From: Rhodanobacteraceae bacterium
GTDB taxonomy: Bacteria > Pseudomonadota > Gammaproteobacteria > Xanthomonadales > Rhodanobacteraceae
Assembly: GCA_027019085.1 (NCBI GenBank)
Contig: JALUXG010000019.1
Span: forward strand, 1 to 64,000
Direction of reading: 5' to 3'
Length of the DNA: 64,000 bases
A program made the translations under genes and the position numbers. The notes under the pieces are model-generated. The model did no database searches. It worked only from the letters and a program-made list of their open reading frames with translations, and was not told the origin of the DNA. Below, piece by piece: positions 27,531-36,720 of this stretch; the stretch's first letter is position 1, and every line of letters begins with the position of its first letter.

Positions 27531-28601
27531 TCAATTCGTGCGCATGCGTCGCCCGGCCGCATGCACCGCATCGACCAGCACCTTCACGTGCTCCGGGTCG
27601 ACATCCGGCGTGATGCCGTGGCCGAGATTGAACACATGCCCGGAATGATTGCCGAAGGCTTCGATAGCGCCATCGACCTCGCGCACGATGACATCCGGCG
27701 CGGCATGCAGCACGGACGGATCCAGGTTGCCCTGCAGGGCGACGCGATCGCCTACGCGGCGGCGGGCCTCGCCCAGGTCCACGGTCCAGTCCAGCCCCAG
27801 CGCCGCGCAGCCGGTATCGGCCAATGCCTCAATGTGCGCGCCCGCGCCCTTGGAGAACAGCACCAGTGGCAGTTCGGCGGCATGTGGATCGGCCTTGAGG
27901 CGTTCGGTGACCTGTGCCAGATAGCGCAGTGACAGCTCGCGGAACATCGGTGGCGACAGCAGGCCACCCCAGGTGTCGAACACCATCAGCGCCTGCGCGC
28001 CGGCTGCGGCCTGCGCGGACAGGTAGGCGGCGACCGCGCGCGCCAGCACATCGAGCAGGCGATGCATGGCCTGCGGGTCGTTCCAGGCCAGTGCCTTGGC
28101 GCGCGCGAAATCGCGCGATCCTTCGCCCTGCACCATGTAGCAGGCCAGGGTCCACGGGCTGCCGGAAAAGCCGATCAGCGGCACGCGCCCGGCCAGTTCG
28201 CGGCGGATCAGGCGCACGGCGTCCATCACGTAGCGCAATTCGCCTTCCATGTCCGGCACGGCCAGCGCCGCGATGTCGGCGGCATTGCGCAGCGGGCGTT
28301 CGAACTTCGGACCCTCGCCGGCAACAAAGCCCAGGCCCAGCCCCATTGCATCGGGGATGGTGAGGATGTCCGAGAACAGGATGGCCGCGTCCAGGTCGAA
28401 GCGCTCGAGTGGTTGCAGGGTCACCTCGCAGGCCAGTTCCGGGTTCTGCGCCAGCGCCATGAAACTGCCGGCGCGGGCCCGCGTGGCACGATATTCGGGC
28501 AGGTAGCGTCCGGCCTGGCGCATGATCCAGACTGGCGTGGTGTCGGTCGGCTCGCGTCGCAGGGCGCGCAGGAAACGGTCGTTCTTGGGTTCAGTGGGCA
28601 T
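27531..28601 (-). CDS. hemE: Uroporphyrinogen decarboxylase
   Basis: A 356-residue cytoplasmic enzyme converting uroporphyrinogen III to coproporphyrinogen III in haem synthesis. The two family signatures are present: [16 protein letters not shown] near the N-terminus and [16 protein letters not shown] in the middle; [12 protein letters not shown] carries the catalytic aspartate. The start giving [16 protein letters not shown] gives the usual length; an ATG three codons earlier is possible. Its start overlaps the end of the WGR gene by 11 bases, so the two are probably co-transcribed. Confidence 0.96.
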   Translation of the reverse strand: MPTEPKNDRFLRALRREPTDTTPVWIMRQAGRYLPEYRATRARAGSFMALAQNPELACEVTLQPLERFDLDAAILFSDILTIPDAMGLGLGFVAGEGPKFERPLRNAADIAALAVPDMEGELRYVMDAVRLIRRELAGRVPLIGFSGSPWTLACYMVQGEGSRDFARAKALAWNDPQAMHRLLDVLARAVAAYLSAQAAAGAQALMVFDTWGGLLSPPMFRELSLRYLAQVTERLKADPHAAELPLVLFSKGAGAHIEALADTGCAALGLDWTVDLGEARRRVGDRVALQGNLDPSVLHAAPDVIVREVDGAIEAFGNHSGHVFNLGHGITPDVDPEHVKVLVDAVHAAGRRMRTN

Positions 28602-28851
28602 GGGCAGCATCGGTTCCCTGGGCAAACACCACGCGGAAGCCGCGCTTGATCTGGGCATCGCGGGCCTTCTCGAAGGCCTCGATGGCGGCCTTGTCCTCCA
28701 GGAACACCTCGCGGCGCAAGCTGGCGCGCCCGCCCTGGCGACCGGACTCGCGATACAGCGTCCAGCCACCCAGCAGGTCCTGTTCCAGCGTCAGCTGGAC
28801 ATACTGCGGCGGTTGGCCCGCATCCGGGTTGGTCTGCATGTAGATCCGCAT
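28591..28851 (-). CDS. WGR-domain protein
   Basis: An 86-residue protein that is almost only a WGR domain: [18 protein letters not shown], then the helix [23 protein letters not shown] domains occur in nucleic-acid-related proteins such as PARPs and in many small bacterial proteins; the role of the stand-alone form is not established. The start at 28851 ([12 protein letters not shown]) fits relatives; the frame is open to 28890. It overlaps the hemE start. Confidence 0.8.
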   Translation of the reverse strand: MRIYMQTNPDAGQPPQYVQLTLEQDLLGGWTLYRESGRQGGRASLRREVFLEDKAAIEAFEKARDAQIKRGFRVVFAQGTDAAHAH

Positions 28852-29018
28852 GGCGCTGCGCGTGTCCGTGGTACGGCCGTGATCGCCCATTGTAGCGGCT
28901 GCGGGAGGGGCGCGTGGATCGTTTCATGCCGGGTGCCCGGCGTGGGGATGCATCCGATGGAGTGCGTGGTGCGTACAGGCGGACAATGGAAACCACCGGC
29001 ACCCGCGCCGGTGACCGA

Positions 29019-29669
29019 ATGAACGTGCAGGTTGCTATGCTGGTACCGGAAACCGTGACTCCCATCAAGTTGTCGAGGACGCCCCGCAACGTGTCCACCC
29101 GCGCCGACCAGGCTGCCAGCGATGCCCGCTACTGGAATACCCAGATGGTGGCCGTCGCCGTGGACCGCGACCGCGAAGCTTTCATGCGGATCTACGATCA
29201 TTTCGCACCGCGGGTGCAGCGCTACCTGCTCGGCCTGGGGGTAGCGCCGGCACAGGCCGAGGAGCTGGTGCAGGAAGCGATGATCCGCCTGTGGCGCAAG
29301 GCCGCGCAGTTCGATCCGGCGCGCGCGCGGGTCTCCACCTGGCTGTTTCGCATTGCCCGCAACCTGTACATCGACAGCGTGCGGCGGGAACCGAACTGGC
29401 GCCCGGTCGAGGATGCTCTCGATGTGCTGCCCGAGGAAACAGCGCCGATGCGCGGCACCCTGGCCGAGTCCTATGTCGAGCAGTCCAATCTGCGTCGCGC
29501 CATCGATGCCTTGCCGGCGCTGCAGGCACGACTGGTGCGCATGTCCTATTTCGAGGCCCGCAGCCACAGTGAGATCGCGGCGGACATGGACATGCCGCTG
29601 GGGACGGTGAAATCCAGCCTGCGTCGCGCCTTCGGCAAGTTGCGGGCGAGCCTGGAGGCCAGCACATGA
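29019..29669 (+). CDS. ECF RNA polymerase sigma factor, RpoE/ChrR type
   Basis: About 216 residues from the ATG at 29019; the frame is open to 28914 and the true start is uncertain because no clear ribosome site is visible. Sigma region 2 spans roughly HFAPRVQRYLL to WLFRIARNLYIDSVRR, and region 4 contains SEIAADMDMPLGTVKSSLRRA, the helix-turn-helix that reads the -35 element. The next gene overlaps its stop by four bases and encodes a ChrR-type zinc anti-sigma factor. In the Rhodobacter RpoE-ChrR pair, singlet oxygen releases the sigma factor; a similar oxidative trigger is likely here. Confidence 0.88.
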   Translation: MNVQVAMLVPETVTPIKLSRTPRNVSTRADQAASDARYWNTQMVAVAVDRDREAFMRIYDHFAPRVQRYLLGLGVAPAQAEELVQEAMIRLWRKAAQFDPARARVSTWLFRIARNLYIDSVRREPNWRPVEDALDVLPEETAPMRGTLAESYVEQSNLRRAIDALPALQARLVRMSYFEARSHSEIAADMDMPLGTVKSSLRRAFGKLRASLEAST

Positions 29670-30352
29670 CCCAACCGCAGCATCATCTGGATGACGCCAC
29701 CCTGGCCAGTTACGCCTCCGGAGCCCTGGGCTTGCCGCTCGGCGTGGCGGTCGCCACCCACATGCGTCTGTGTGCGGTGTGCCGCGAGCGCATGCGACAG
29801 GCCGATGCGATTGGCGGCGAACTGATGCGCCAGCAGGAACCGGCGCCGTTGTCGCTGAGTGCACGCGAGGCCATGTTGTCCCGCCTCGATAGCGAGCCGG
29901 TCGATGTCACCGAACAACCGGTGGCGCAGGGATCGGAGGAGCGTCCATCCGGACCTCGCACGCCGGTCGATCAATTGCCCCCCGAACTGCACCCCTACTT
30001 CGGCGATTCCTACCGCGCCCTGCGCTGGCGGATGCTGGTGCCGGGGGTGCACCGGGTGCGCTCGCGCATCCCCGCGGGCAAGGGCGATCTGTTCCTGCTG
30101 CGCATTGCGTCCGGAAAGAAGATGCCCGTGCACAGCCATGCCGGGAGCGAGCTGACGGTGGTGCTCAAGGGCGCCTACCGTGATGTCCTGGGCCGCTTCG
30201 GCCCCGGTGATGTCGCCGATCTGGACAGTGAAGTGGAACACCAGCCGGTGACCGAGCCGGGTGAAGCCTGCATCTGCCTAGCTGCACTGGATGCGCCCCT
30301 GCGCTTCCCGGGGCGACTGGCGCGCATGCTGCAGCCGCTGTTCGGGATCTAG
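29666..30352 (+). CDS. ChrR-type zinc anti-sigma factor with cupin domain
   Basis: A 228-residue protein. The N-terminal anti-sigma domain has the zinc ligands of ChrR: a His at 6 or 7, then H32-x3-C36-x2-C39. The C-terminal cupin domain has HSHAGSE (two His and a Glu) and a further His in EHQPVTEPGE, the second metal site of ChrR. It would hold the sigma factor of the preceding gene inactive and release it on oxidative damage. The ATG overlaps the sigma gene's stop, so the two are translationally coupled. Confidence 0.9.
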   Translation: MTQPQHHLDDATLASYASGALGLPLGVAVATHMRLCAVCRERMRQADAIGGELMRQQEPAPLSLSAREAMLSRLDSEPVDVTEQPVAQGSEERPSGPRTPVDQLPPELHPYFGDSYRALRWRMLVPGVHRVRSRIPAGKGDLFLLRIASGKKMPVHSHAGSELTVVLKGAYRDVLGRFGPGDVADLDSEVEHQPVTEPGEACICLAALDAPLRFPGRLARMLQPLFGI

Positions 30353-30387
30353 GGTTGCACTGAACATCCCCGGGTCTCTGCCGTGGC

Positions 30388-31473
30388 TTACGTGTTCGCT
30401 TCCAGCACGCCGCGCACGCTGGCCTCGTCGACGGCGTGGACGAGTTCCGCCCGCCCGATGCCGCGCCACAGGATCAGCCGCAGCTGGCCGCCGAGGTTCT
30501 TCTTGTCCAGACGCATGTGGGCCAGCAGGGCATCCGGGTCGAGGCCGGGAGGCGGCGTGACGGGAAGCCCCATGGCTTGCAGCAGCTCGGCAAGGCGCCG
30601 GGCGTCGGCCTCACCGGCCATGCCCAGGCGAGCAGAGAGCCTGGCCGCCTGGCACATGCCGATGGCCACCGCCTCGCCGTGCAGCAGCGTGCCATAGCCG
30701 CATTCGGTTTCCAGCGCATGGCCGAAGGTATGGCCGAGGTTGAGCAGGGCGCGCTCGCCGCGTTCGGTCTCGTCGCGGGCCACGATCGCAGCCTTGTGGG
30801 TGCAGCAGCGGGCAATGGCATCGGCCACGGCGCCCTCGTTGCGCGCGACCAGTTCACTGCTGTGCTGCTCGAGCCAGGAAAGAAAATCGGCATCGCCCAG
30901 TGCGCCGTACTTGACCACCTCGGCCAGCCCGGCGCGGTATTCGCGTTCGGGCAGGGTGTCCAGCGTACGGGTGTCGGCGACCACCGCGCACGGCTGATGG
31001 AAGGCACCGACCAGATTCTTGCCGGCCGGCAGGTTGACACCGGTCTTGCCGCCGACCGAGGAATCGACCATGGCCAGCAGGGTGGTCGGCATCTGCAGGA
31101 AATCGATGCCACGCATCCAGCAGGCCGCGGCAAAGCCGGCCAGGTCGCCGATCACCCCGCCGCCGAGCGCGACGATGCAGGCGTCGCGGGTGGCGCCCAG
31201 CTCGGCCAGGGCATCGAATACCCGGGCGGTCTGCGCGAGCGTCTTGTAGGCTTCGCCGTCGGGCAGTGCCAGCAATCGGGCCTGCAGTCCGTCGAGTCCG
31301 GCCAGCACCTGTTCGGCATACAGCGGCGCCACGGTTTCGTTGCTGACCAGCAGCACATGGCGGCCCCGCAGGAAGCTTCGCCACGATGCAGGCTGCTGCA
31401 GCAGGCCGGGGCCGATGTGGATCGGATAGGCGCGTGCGCCAAGTCCGACTTCGAGCGTGAGCGGCAATTTCAT
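30388..31473 (-). CDS. aroB: 3-dehydroquinate synthase
   Basis: A 361-residue NAD- and metal-dependent enzyme, second step of the shikimate pathway. Family motifs in order: [49 protein letters not shown], and the metal-binding [12 protein letters not shown]. The start giving [16 protein letters not shown] overlaps the aroK stop by four bases (ATGA), the classical aroK-aroB coupling. It converges with the anti-sigma gene, and no terminator is obvious in the 35-base gap. Confidence 0.96.
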   Translation of the reverse strand: MKLPLTLEVGLGARAYPIHIGPGLLQQPASWRSFLRGRHVLLVSNETVAPLYAEQVLAGLDGLQARLLALPDGEAYKTLAQTARVFDALAELGATRDACIVALGGGVIGDLAGFAAACWMRGIDFLQMPTTLLAMVDSSVGGKTGVNLPAGKNLVGAFHQPCAVVADTRTLDTLPEREYRAGLAEVVKYGALGDADFLSWLEQHSSELVARNEGAVADAIARCCTHKAAIVARDETERGERALLNLGHTFGHALETECGYGTLLHGEAVAIGMCQAARLSARLGMAGEADARRLAELLQAMGLPVTPPPGLDPDALLAHMRLDKKNLGGQLRLILWRGIGRAELVHAVDEASVRGVLEANT

Positions 31474-32018
31474 GCGGCAGGTTCTCCGGATATGCGTTGC
31501 CATGCTGCGTCGATACGCACGCGGCAGCGATTGAAGGCGCGCTGGGGGCGTTCCTGATGGCCGGGGATGACCAGTTCGGCAAGTTCCGCATACAGCGGGT
31601 TGCGGCGCGCGGCCATGTCCTCCAGGCGCTGCCGCCGGTCGACCCCGGCCAGCAGGGGGCGCGCACGGTCGCGCTGCAGGCGCTTGAGCTGCTGTTCCAC
31701 GCTGGCCTGCAGCCAGACCACGAAGCCGCGCTGGCGCAGCAGGCGTCGGCTCTGCGGGTCGAGAACGGCGCCCGCTCCGGTGGCCAGCAGCACGTGGGTT
31801 CGCCCGCTACACTCGTCCAGGATGGCGGCCTCGCGCGCACGGAACCCGGCTTCCCCCTCGATCTCGAAGATGGTGGAGACGTCCACGCCCGTGTGTTCCT
31901 CGATTTCGCGGTCGAGGTCGAGAAAGTCCAGGCCGTAGTGCGCAGCCAGGCGTCGCCCGATGGAGGTCTTGCCGGCCCCCGAGGGACCCACCAGGAACAG
32001 GTTGGAGGAGGGATTCAT
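31470..32018 (-). CDS. aroK: Shikimate kinase
   Basis: A 182-residue P-loop kinase that phosphorylates shikimate at O3. Walker A is GPSGAGKTS (11-19). The shikimate-binding [11 protein letters not shown] and [10 protein letters not shown], and [13 protein letters not shown], are family motifs. The lid region [26 protein letters not shown] is present. Cotranscribed with aroB. In this genome it is not next to pilMNOPQ as it is in pseudomonads; its upstream neighbour is divergent. Confidence 0.95.
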   Translation of the reverse strand: MNPSSNLFLVGPSGAGKTSIGRRLAAHYGLDFLDLDREIEEHTGVDVSTIFEIEGEAGFRAREAAILDECSGRTHVLLATGAGAVLDPQSRRLLRQRGFVVWLQASVEQQLKRLQRDRARPLLAGVDRRQRLEDMAARRNPLYAELAELVIPGHQERPQRAFNRCRVRIDAAWQRISGEPAA

Positions 32019-32051
32019 GAAACAGGACCGAAAACGCGGCGGATCGCCACG

Positions 32052-32921
32052 ATGCTAGCAGCCTCGCGCACCGGCCCGCATGCGGGGGCACCGTTCACGC
32101 TGGTTGCCGGCTGCGGCGACGTGGGCAGCCGCCTGGCCCGCATGCTGGCCGTGCGCGGGGAACGGGTGGCCGGTTTGCGCCGTTCCGCCGTTGCCCTGCC
32201 CGAAGGCGTGGAGGTGGTGCGTGCCGATCTGGCCGATGCGGCAAGCCTGTCGGCACTGCCGCGCGGTATCGAGCAGCTGGTCTTCCTTCCCACCCCGGAT
32301 GCGCGCACGCCTGAAGCCTACCGCCGGATTTTCGTCGACGGTCTGGAGCGCCTGCTCGATGCGCTGGACGGGGCGTGCCTGGCACAGGTGGTGTTTGTCT
32401 CGTCCAGTGCGGTGTACGGCGATCACGCCGGCGGCTGGGTGGACGAGGACACGCCACCGGATCCGCCCGCGTTCAACGGCCAGATCCTGCTCGAGGCCGA
32501 GCGAAGGCTGCATGCGCGGGTGCCGCAAGCAAGCGTGTTGCGCCTGGCTGGCCTGTACGGACCCGGCCGGAACGGGCTGCTGCAGCGGCTGCGTGCCGGG
32601 AAGGTGCGTGTACCCCGCGCGCTGCCGTTCTGGACCAACCGCATCCATGTCGAGGACGCGGCCGCGGCGATCGCGCATGTGCTGTCACTGCAGGCCCCTG
32701 CACCGTTGTACCTGGGCGTGGACAGGCAGCCCTTGCCGATGCACGAATTGTACGACTGGCTGGCCGCCCGGCTTGGGGTGGGCGCGCCGGCCGAGGGGCC
32801 GCCTCCAACGGGTATCGGCAACAAGCGCCTGTCCGCTGCGCGCCTTCTCGCCAGCGGCTTCAGCCCGCGCTGGCCCGATGCGCGCACCGGTTATGCGAGC
32901 CTGATCGACCCGGACCGCTGA
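32052..32921 (+). CDS. NAD-dependent epimerase/dehydratase-like protein, YeeZ type
   Basis: A 289-residue Rossmann-fold protein of the extended SDR group. The nucleotide-binding motif is VAGCGDVGSRLARML near the N-terminus, and SSSAVYGD marks the usual active-site region, but the Lys of the classical YxxxK is missing (YGDHA). RLAGLYGPGRNGL and NRIHVEDAAAAIAHVL are typical of the YeeZ/YbjS-like members. The start at 32052 is chosen because upstream codons overlap aroK. The substrate is unknown. It ends six bases before the convergent kinase gene. Confidence 0.75.
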   Translation: MLAASRTGPHAGAPFTLVAGCGDVGSRLARMLAVRGERVAGLRRSAVALPEGVEVVRADLADAASLSALPRGIEQLVFLPTPDARTPEAYRRIFVDGLERLLDALDGACLAQVVFVSSSAVYGDHAGGWVDEDTPPDPPAFNGQILLEAERRLHARVPQASVLRLAGLYGPGRNGLLQRLRAGKVRVPRALPFWTNRIHVEDAAAAIAHVLSLQAPAPLYLGVDRQPLPMHELYDWLAARLGVGAPAEGPPPTGIGNKRLSAARLLASGFSPRWPDARTGYASLIDPDR

Positions 32922-32927
32922 TTCGGG

Positions 32928-33779
32928 TCAGCCTTCCGCGTTGCGTGTGCGTGTTCGCACGCGGCGTAGGCGATGCCGCTGGTCCAGGTCCAGGCAGAGA
33001 TCGGCCTGAGCGGGCAGGGTACGCAGCGCATGCCGGCTGAGTCGTTCGAAGTGCATCATGAACCGGCGCAATTGCGCCGGACTCATGGCGCGTGTCGCAT
33101 GCCGCGCACGCAGCGCGGCTTCGGCCCTGGCGCGCCAGCGGCAGGCAGTTTCCCAGTCCGGTGCCGCAAGCACGACCAGACGGTCCAGACGCTGCCAGAC
33201 CGTCTGCATGGCCACGAGGGCGTCGTTGACATGGCGTCGCCAGCGGCCGTCCGGGTCCGCCCCGCTTTCCAGCGTATTGATCGGCTCGCGCAGCTCTTCC
33301 GGCGCTTGTGCATCCAGACCCAGGCACCAGCCTTCCAGTACCAGGAGATCCGGCACCTGCGTGACTCGCGGCCAGTGCGATGTCGAACGACGCGTGTCGC
33401 GGCCCTTGTCGAAACGGGGCAGCCGGGCCGGATGCCGCGGTGAGGCCCTTTGCATGGCATCGAGCGTGTGCAGCAGCAAGGTCGTGTCGTGGGTGCCCGG
33501 TACGCCACGCGTGGCCAGCAGCGGATGGACGCTCGCTGCCAGCCGCTTGCGTGCGCGGTGTCCGAAGTAGACATCGTCGAGCGAGAGCCGCTGTGCCTGG
33601 AACCCGATGCGGCGCGCGCATAGTGTCAATGCCCTGGCCAGGGTGCTCTTGCCGCTGCCCTGCAGGCCGGAAAGGCCCAGCACGAACGGGAGGCGGTGTG
33701 CCGCCAGGCAGGGCAGGCAGGCATCGAGGATGAGCTGCGCGAGCTGCCGGGACTGCGTGCTAGCATCGAAATCCGGCAT
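32928..33779 (-). CDS. P-loop kinase, D-glycerate 3-kinase-like
   Basis: A 283-residue protein. The Walker A motif is LSGLQGSGKST, the form seen in plant-type glycerate kinases and yeast Tda10. It is followed by SLDDVYFGHRARKRLA and RGVPGTHD, and later VLEGWCLGL, all features of that group. These enzymes phosphorylate glycerate to 3-phosphoglycerate; the bacterial members are less studied, so the substrate is an inference. The start giving MPDFDAST is used because the frame upstream runs antisense through pdxH. Confidence 0.8.
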   Translation of the reverse strand: MPDFDASTQSRQLAQLILDACLPCLAAHRLPFVLGLSGLQGSGKSTLARALTLCARRIGFQAQRLSLDDVYFGHRARKRLAASVHPLLATRGVPGTHDTTLLLHTLDAMQRASPRHPARLPRFDKGRDTRRSTSHWPRVTQVPDLLVLEGWCLGLDAQAPEELREPINTLESGADPDGRWRRHVNDALVAMQTVWQRLDRLVVLAAPDWETACRWRARAEAALRARHATRAMSPAQLRRFMMHFERLSRHALRTLPAQADLCLDLDQRHRLRRVRTRTRNAEG

Positions 33780-33863
33780 GGCATTGCCCCTGCGGATAGC
33801 CTGCCGGAAGCATACAGGACGCCCTGACTGACATACTCCTGTTTTCCGAACCGACCCACGCAC

Positions 33864-34463
33864 ATGCGGACCGACATGCTGCATCCCGAGATACTTGAAA
33901 CCTTCCGTGACCTGCTCGAACAGGCCCGCGCCACGGCCGACCCCGAACCGACCGCGATGAACCTGGCCACCGCCTCCACGGACGGTCGCGTGCATGCGCG
34001 TATCGTGCTGCTGAAGGGCGTCGATCAGCGCGGCTTTTGTTTCTTCACCAACTATGAAAGCGCCAAGGGGCAGCAGCTTGCCCAACATCCGCAGGCGGCG
34101 CTTACCTTCCACTGGAAACACCTGCGCGATGGCGTGCAGGTGCGCATCGAAGGCACGGTGCACATGTTGGCGGCCGAGGAATCGGATGCCTATTTCGCCA
34201 GCCGGCCGCGTGGCAGCCAGATTGGCGCCTGGGCCTCGCAGCAGTCCCGTCCGCTGGCCGATCGCGAAACCTTCCAGGCGCAAGTCGAAGCCTGCGAAAA
34301 GCGTTTTGCAGGCGGCGAGGTCCCGCGTCCCCCGCACTGGGGCGGCTACCTGCTCGAGGCCGACCATGTGGAGTTCTGGTACGCGCAGCGCTACCGGCTG
34401 CATACGCGAGTGAGCTGGCACCGCCAAGGCGACAGCTGGACGCATGGCCTGCTGTACCCGTGA
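33864..34463 (+). CDS. pdxH: Pyridoxamine 5'-phosphate oxidase
   Basis: A 199-residue FMN enzyme that makes pyridoxal 5'-phosphate from pyridoxine or pyridoxamine phosphate. The FMN-binding segment RIVLLKGVDQRGFCFFTNY, then SAKGQQL and QSRPLADRE, and the C-terminal substrate-binding WYAQRYRLHTR, are all present. Its length is slightly short of the E. coli enzyme at the N-terminus. The stop overlaps the GTG start of the next gene (GTGA), so the two are coupled. Confidence 0.94.
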   Translation: MRTDMLHPEILETFRDLLEQARATADPEPTAMNLATASTDGRVHARIVLLKGVDQRGFCFFTNYESAKGQQLAQHPQAALTFHWKHLRDGVQVRIEGTVHMLAAEESDAYFASRPRGSQIGAWASQQSRPLADRETFQAQVEACEKRFAGGEVPRPPHWGGYLLEADHVEFWYAQRYRLHTRVSWHRQGDSWTHGLLYP

Positions 34464-35263
34464 ACGGTTCATTCCCGCAACGCATCGTCTGCCTGACCGA
34501 GGAGCCTACCGAGACGCTGTACGCGCTTGGCGAACAGGCGCGCATCGTCGGCATTTCCGGATTCACGGTGCGGCCGGCACAGGCACGCAGGGAAAAGCCG
34601 AAAGTCTCGGCGTTCACCAGCGCCAGGGTCGACCGCATCCTTGACCTGGAACCGGATCTGGCGATCGGCTTTTCCGACATCCAGGCCGATATTGCCAAGG
34701 CGCTGATCAAGGCTGGCGTCGAGGTGTGGATCAGCAACCACCGCAGCGTCGAGGGCATCCTGGGCTACATCCGGCGGCTGGGCGCGATGGTCGGTGCGGG
34801 GGAACGCGCCGATGTCCTGGCTGCGCAAGCGGCGGCGCACCTGACTGCGGTGCGCGAGGCGGCAGCGGGCTTGCCGCGTCGCCCGAAGGTGTACTTCGAG
34901 GAGTGGGACGATCCACCGATCACCGGCATCCGCTGGGTTTCCGAACTGGTGGCTGTGGCCGGCGGCGAGGACATCTTCCCCGAACGCGCGGCCATGCCGC
35001 TGGCCCGCGACCGCATCCTCGCCGATCCGCTGGAAGTGGCGCGTCGCGCCCCGGACATCATCATCGGGTCGTGGTGCGGCAAGCGCTTCCGGCCCGCGCA
35101 TGTGGCCGCCCGCGAAGGCTGGGAGAGTATCCCGGCCGTGCGCGAGGGCGAGATCCACGAGGTCAAATCGCCGATCATCCTGCAACCGGGACCGGCGGCG
35201 CTGTCCGACGGTGTGGATGCACTGTACAGCATCATCCGCGAGTGGGCAGGACGGCACGCCTGA
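34460..35263 (+). CDS. Orphan BtuF-like periplasmic-binding-fold protein without signal peptide
   Basis: A 267-residue protein of the helical-backbone metal/cobalamin receptor fold: RIVCLTEEPTETLYALG at the start, LEPDLAIGFSDIQADIAKAL, VYFEEWDDPPITGIRWVSEL and HEVKSPIILQPGPAALSDG. The GTG start is fixed by the four-base overlap with pdxH. No signal peptide or lipobox is visible, and no permease or ATPase is nearby, so a cytoplasmic role is possible. The ligand is unknown; cobalamin binding is only suggested by family. Confidence 0.75.
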   Translation: MNGSFPQRIVCLTEEPTETLYALGEQARIVGISGFTVRPAQARREKPKVSAFTSARVDRILDLEPDLAIGFSDIQADIAKALIKAGVEVWISNHRSVEGILGYIRRLGAMVGAGERADVLAAQAAAHLTAVREAAAGLPRRPKVYFEEWDDPPITGIRWVSELVAVAGGEDIFPERAAMPLARDRILADPLEVARRAPDIIIGSWCGKRFRPAHVAAREGWESIPAVREGEIHEVKSPIILQPGPAALSDGVDALYSIIREWAGRHA

Positions 35264-35280
35264 GCGAGACCCTGTCGGGA

Positions 35281-35736
35281 TCAGGGCATCACGAAGGTGT
35301 GTTCGTAGTGCAGATGCCGCGTGGGTTTTCCGACCGGCGTGACGTCGATGTCGAACCGCAGGCGACCGCCGTGTCGCAGGGGGAAGATGCCCAGGTAGGA
35401 CACGCCACCGCGATCGCGCATTTCACGCAGGTCGACTGCGACCGGCGATCCGTCCTCGCGCATGGCCCGCGCGCGAACTTCGGCGGGAACGGTGCTGACG
35501 ATCCCGTGTTTGCGGCGCAGTGCCACCACGTTGAGCAGGCCGGTATGCGCAGGGTCCTCGATGTCCAGCGCCCTGAGCGACGCCGCAGGCAGCGACGTGG
35601 CCACGATGGCGTTGCTGCGAATCTGGATGGCACCATCTTCCGCAGGCGGGCGTGCCGCGACAGCTGTCGACAGCGCCAGTGCCAGCACCGCAGCCAGGGC
35701 AAGAAGGGTCGGCTTGCGGAATAGGGCGGCATGCAT
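35281..35736 (-). CDS. Exported DUF4426-domain protein
   Basis: A 151-residue protein with a signal peptide (about 1-27, ending STAVAA). The mature part matches DUF4426: SNAIVATSLPA, then GLLNVVALRR and a C-terminal THxxHYEH-like end (PTRHLHYEHTFVMP). The function is unknown. The ATG at 35736 has a GGAG ribosome site. It is the last gene of a minus-strand group with proC, yggT and a channel-like gene, as seen near proC in related genomes. Confidence 0.8.
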   Translation of the reverse strand: MHAALFRKPTLLALAAVLALALSTAVAARPPAEDGAIQIRSNAIVATSLPAASLRALDIEDPAHTGLLNVVALRRKHGIVSTVPAEVRARAMREDGSPVAVDLREMRDRGGVSYLGIFPLRHGGRLRFDIDVTPVGKPTRHLHYEHTFVMP

Positions 35737-35768
35737 GGCCGAAATCTCCGGACAGGGTGTTCTGGTCA

Positions 35769-36116
35769 TCAGGGTGAGTCGTCGTCCCCGCTGGCCTGCA
35801 AATGCAGGCGTTTGAGCAGTCGGTGCACGAACGGGTAGAGCAGCACCGCCGAAATGGACAGGAACACCACGCCGCTGTAGAGCGCGTAGAACATCGCGAA
35901 CAGCTTGGCACCGGGCGTGGTCAGCGTGGCGACCGGCCCCATGCCGGTCAGGATCATGCTGGCGTTGAGGAAGCTGTCCATCCAGCCGAGGCCGGCCGTC
36001 CAGTGGTAGCCGACAGCACCGATCAGCAGGGAGATGGCCACCAGCAGCAGCGACACGCCGGCATGGCGCAGTACGCGCAGGAAGAACTGCACGGGGGAAA
36101 GCAGCTTGATGGCCAT
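35769..36116 (-). CDS. Small membrane protein resembling a two-helix K+ channel with an altered filter
   Basis: A 115-residue protein with helices at about 20-37 and 71-95 around a pore-helix-like segment (44-55). The place of the K+ selectivity filter TVGYG is taken by TGMGP (57-61), so potassium selectivity is doubtful. The ATG has an AAGGAG ribosome site. The function is unknown. It follows yggT by 13 bases. Confidence 0.65.
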   Translation of the reverse strand: MAIKLLSPVQFFLRVLRHAGVSLLLVAISLLIGAVGYHWTAGLGWMDSFLNASMILTGMGPVATLTTPGAKLFAMFYALYSGVVFLSISAVLLYPFVHRLLKRLHLQASGDDDSP

Positions 36117-36129
36117 GGCTGGACTCCTT

Positions 36130-36708
36130 TCAGGGTGCAAGCAGGGCGCGCGAGCCGGCATCGATGATCGGCTGGGCCACCAGGATGCGCAGCAGGAACA
36201 GCAGCAGCAGCGCCACAGCGGGCGAGAAATCGATGCCTCCCGGGGTGGGCATGCGTCGCCGCAGAGGGCGCAGCGCCGGCTCGGTGATCTGTGCGACGAA
36301 GGACAGCAAGGGGTGGCGGGCATCGCCCCCCAGCATGCTGGCCAGCGACCAGGCGAAAACCAGCACGATATACACCAGCAGCACCAGGTCCAGCAGTTGC
36401 CCCGCACCTAGCAGCAGCCAGGCGCCGGGTGAGGGCAGGCGACCGTACAGCGCCATCTGCAGGCCCAGCTTGATCAGTTCCAGGGCCAGCGCCGTCGTCA
36501 GCGCCGCCAGGTTGAAACGACCGAGATTGCGCAGCAGGCGGCGCATCGGTGCCAGCACCGGGTTGGTGCTGCGGTAGATGAACTGGCTGACCGGGTTGTG
36601 GAAAGAGACCCCCCAGTATTCGGCCAGAAGGCGCAGCAGGAACAGCAGGATGGCGGCCCCGAAGAGGAACTCGATCAACAGGTTGCCGGCCTGAATGACG
36701 TAACTCAT
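36130..36708 (-). CDS. yggT: YggT-family membrane protein
   Basis: A 192-residue membrane protein made of two similar halves, each with the YggT pattern: RLLAEYWGVSFHNPVSQFIYRSTNPVLAPMRR in the first and PALRPLRRRMPTPGGIDFSP in the second. Four or so hydrophobic helices are present. The family's function is not settled; it is usually encoded next to proC. A ribosome site AAGGAGC precedes the ATG, and it starts 12 bases after the end of proC. Confidence 0.88.
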   Translation of the reverse strand: MSYVIQAGNLLIEFLFGAAILLFLLRLLAEYWGVSFHNPVSQFIYRSTNPVLAPMRRLLRNLGRFNLAALTTALALELIKLGLQMALYGRLPSPGAWLLLGAGQLLDLVLLVYIVLVFAWSLASMLGGDARHPLLSFVAQITEPALRPLRRRMPTPGGIDFSPAVALLLLFLLRILVAQPIIDAGSRALLAP

Positions 36709-36720
36709 CGCGATGCTCCT

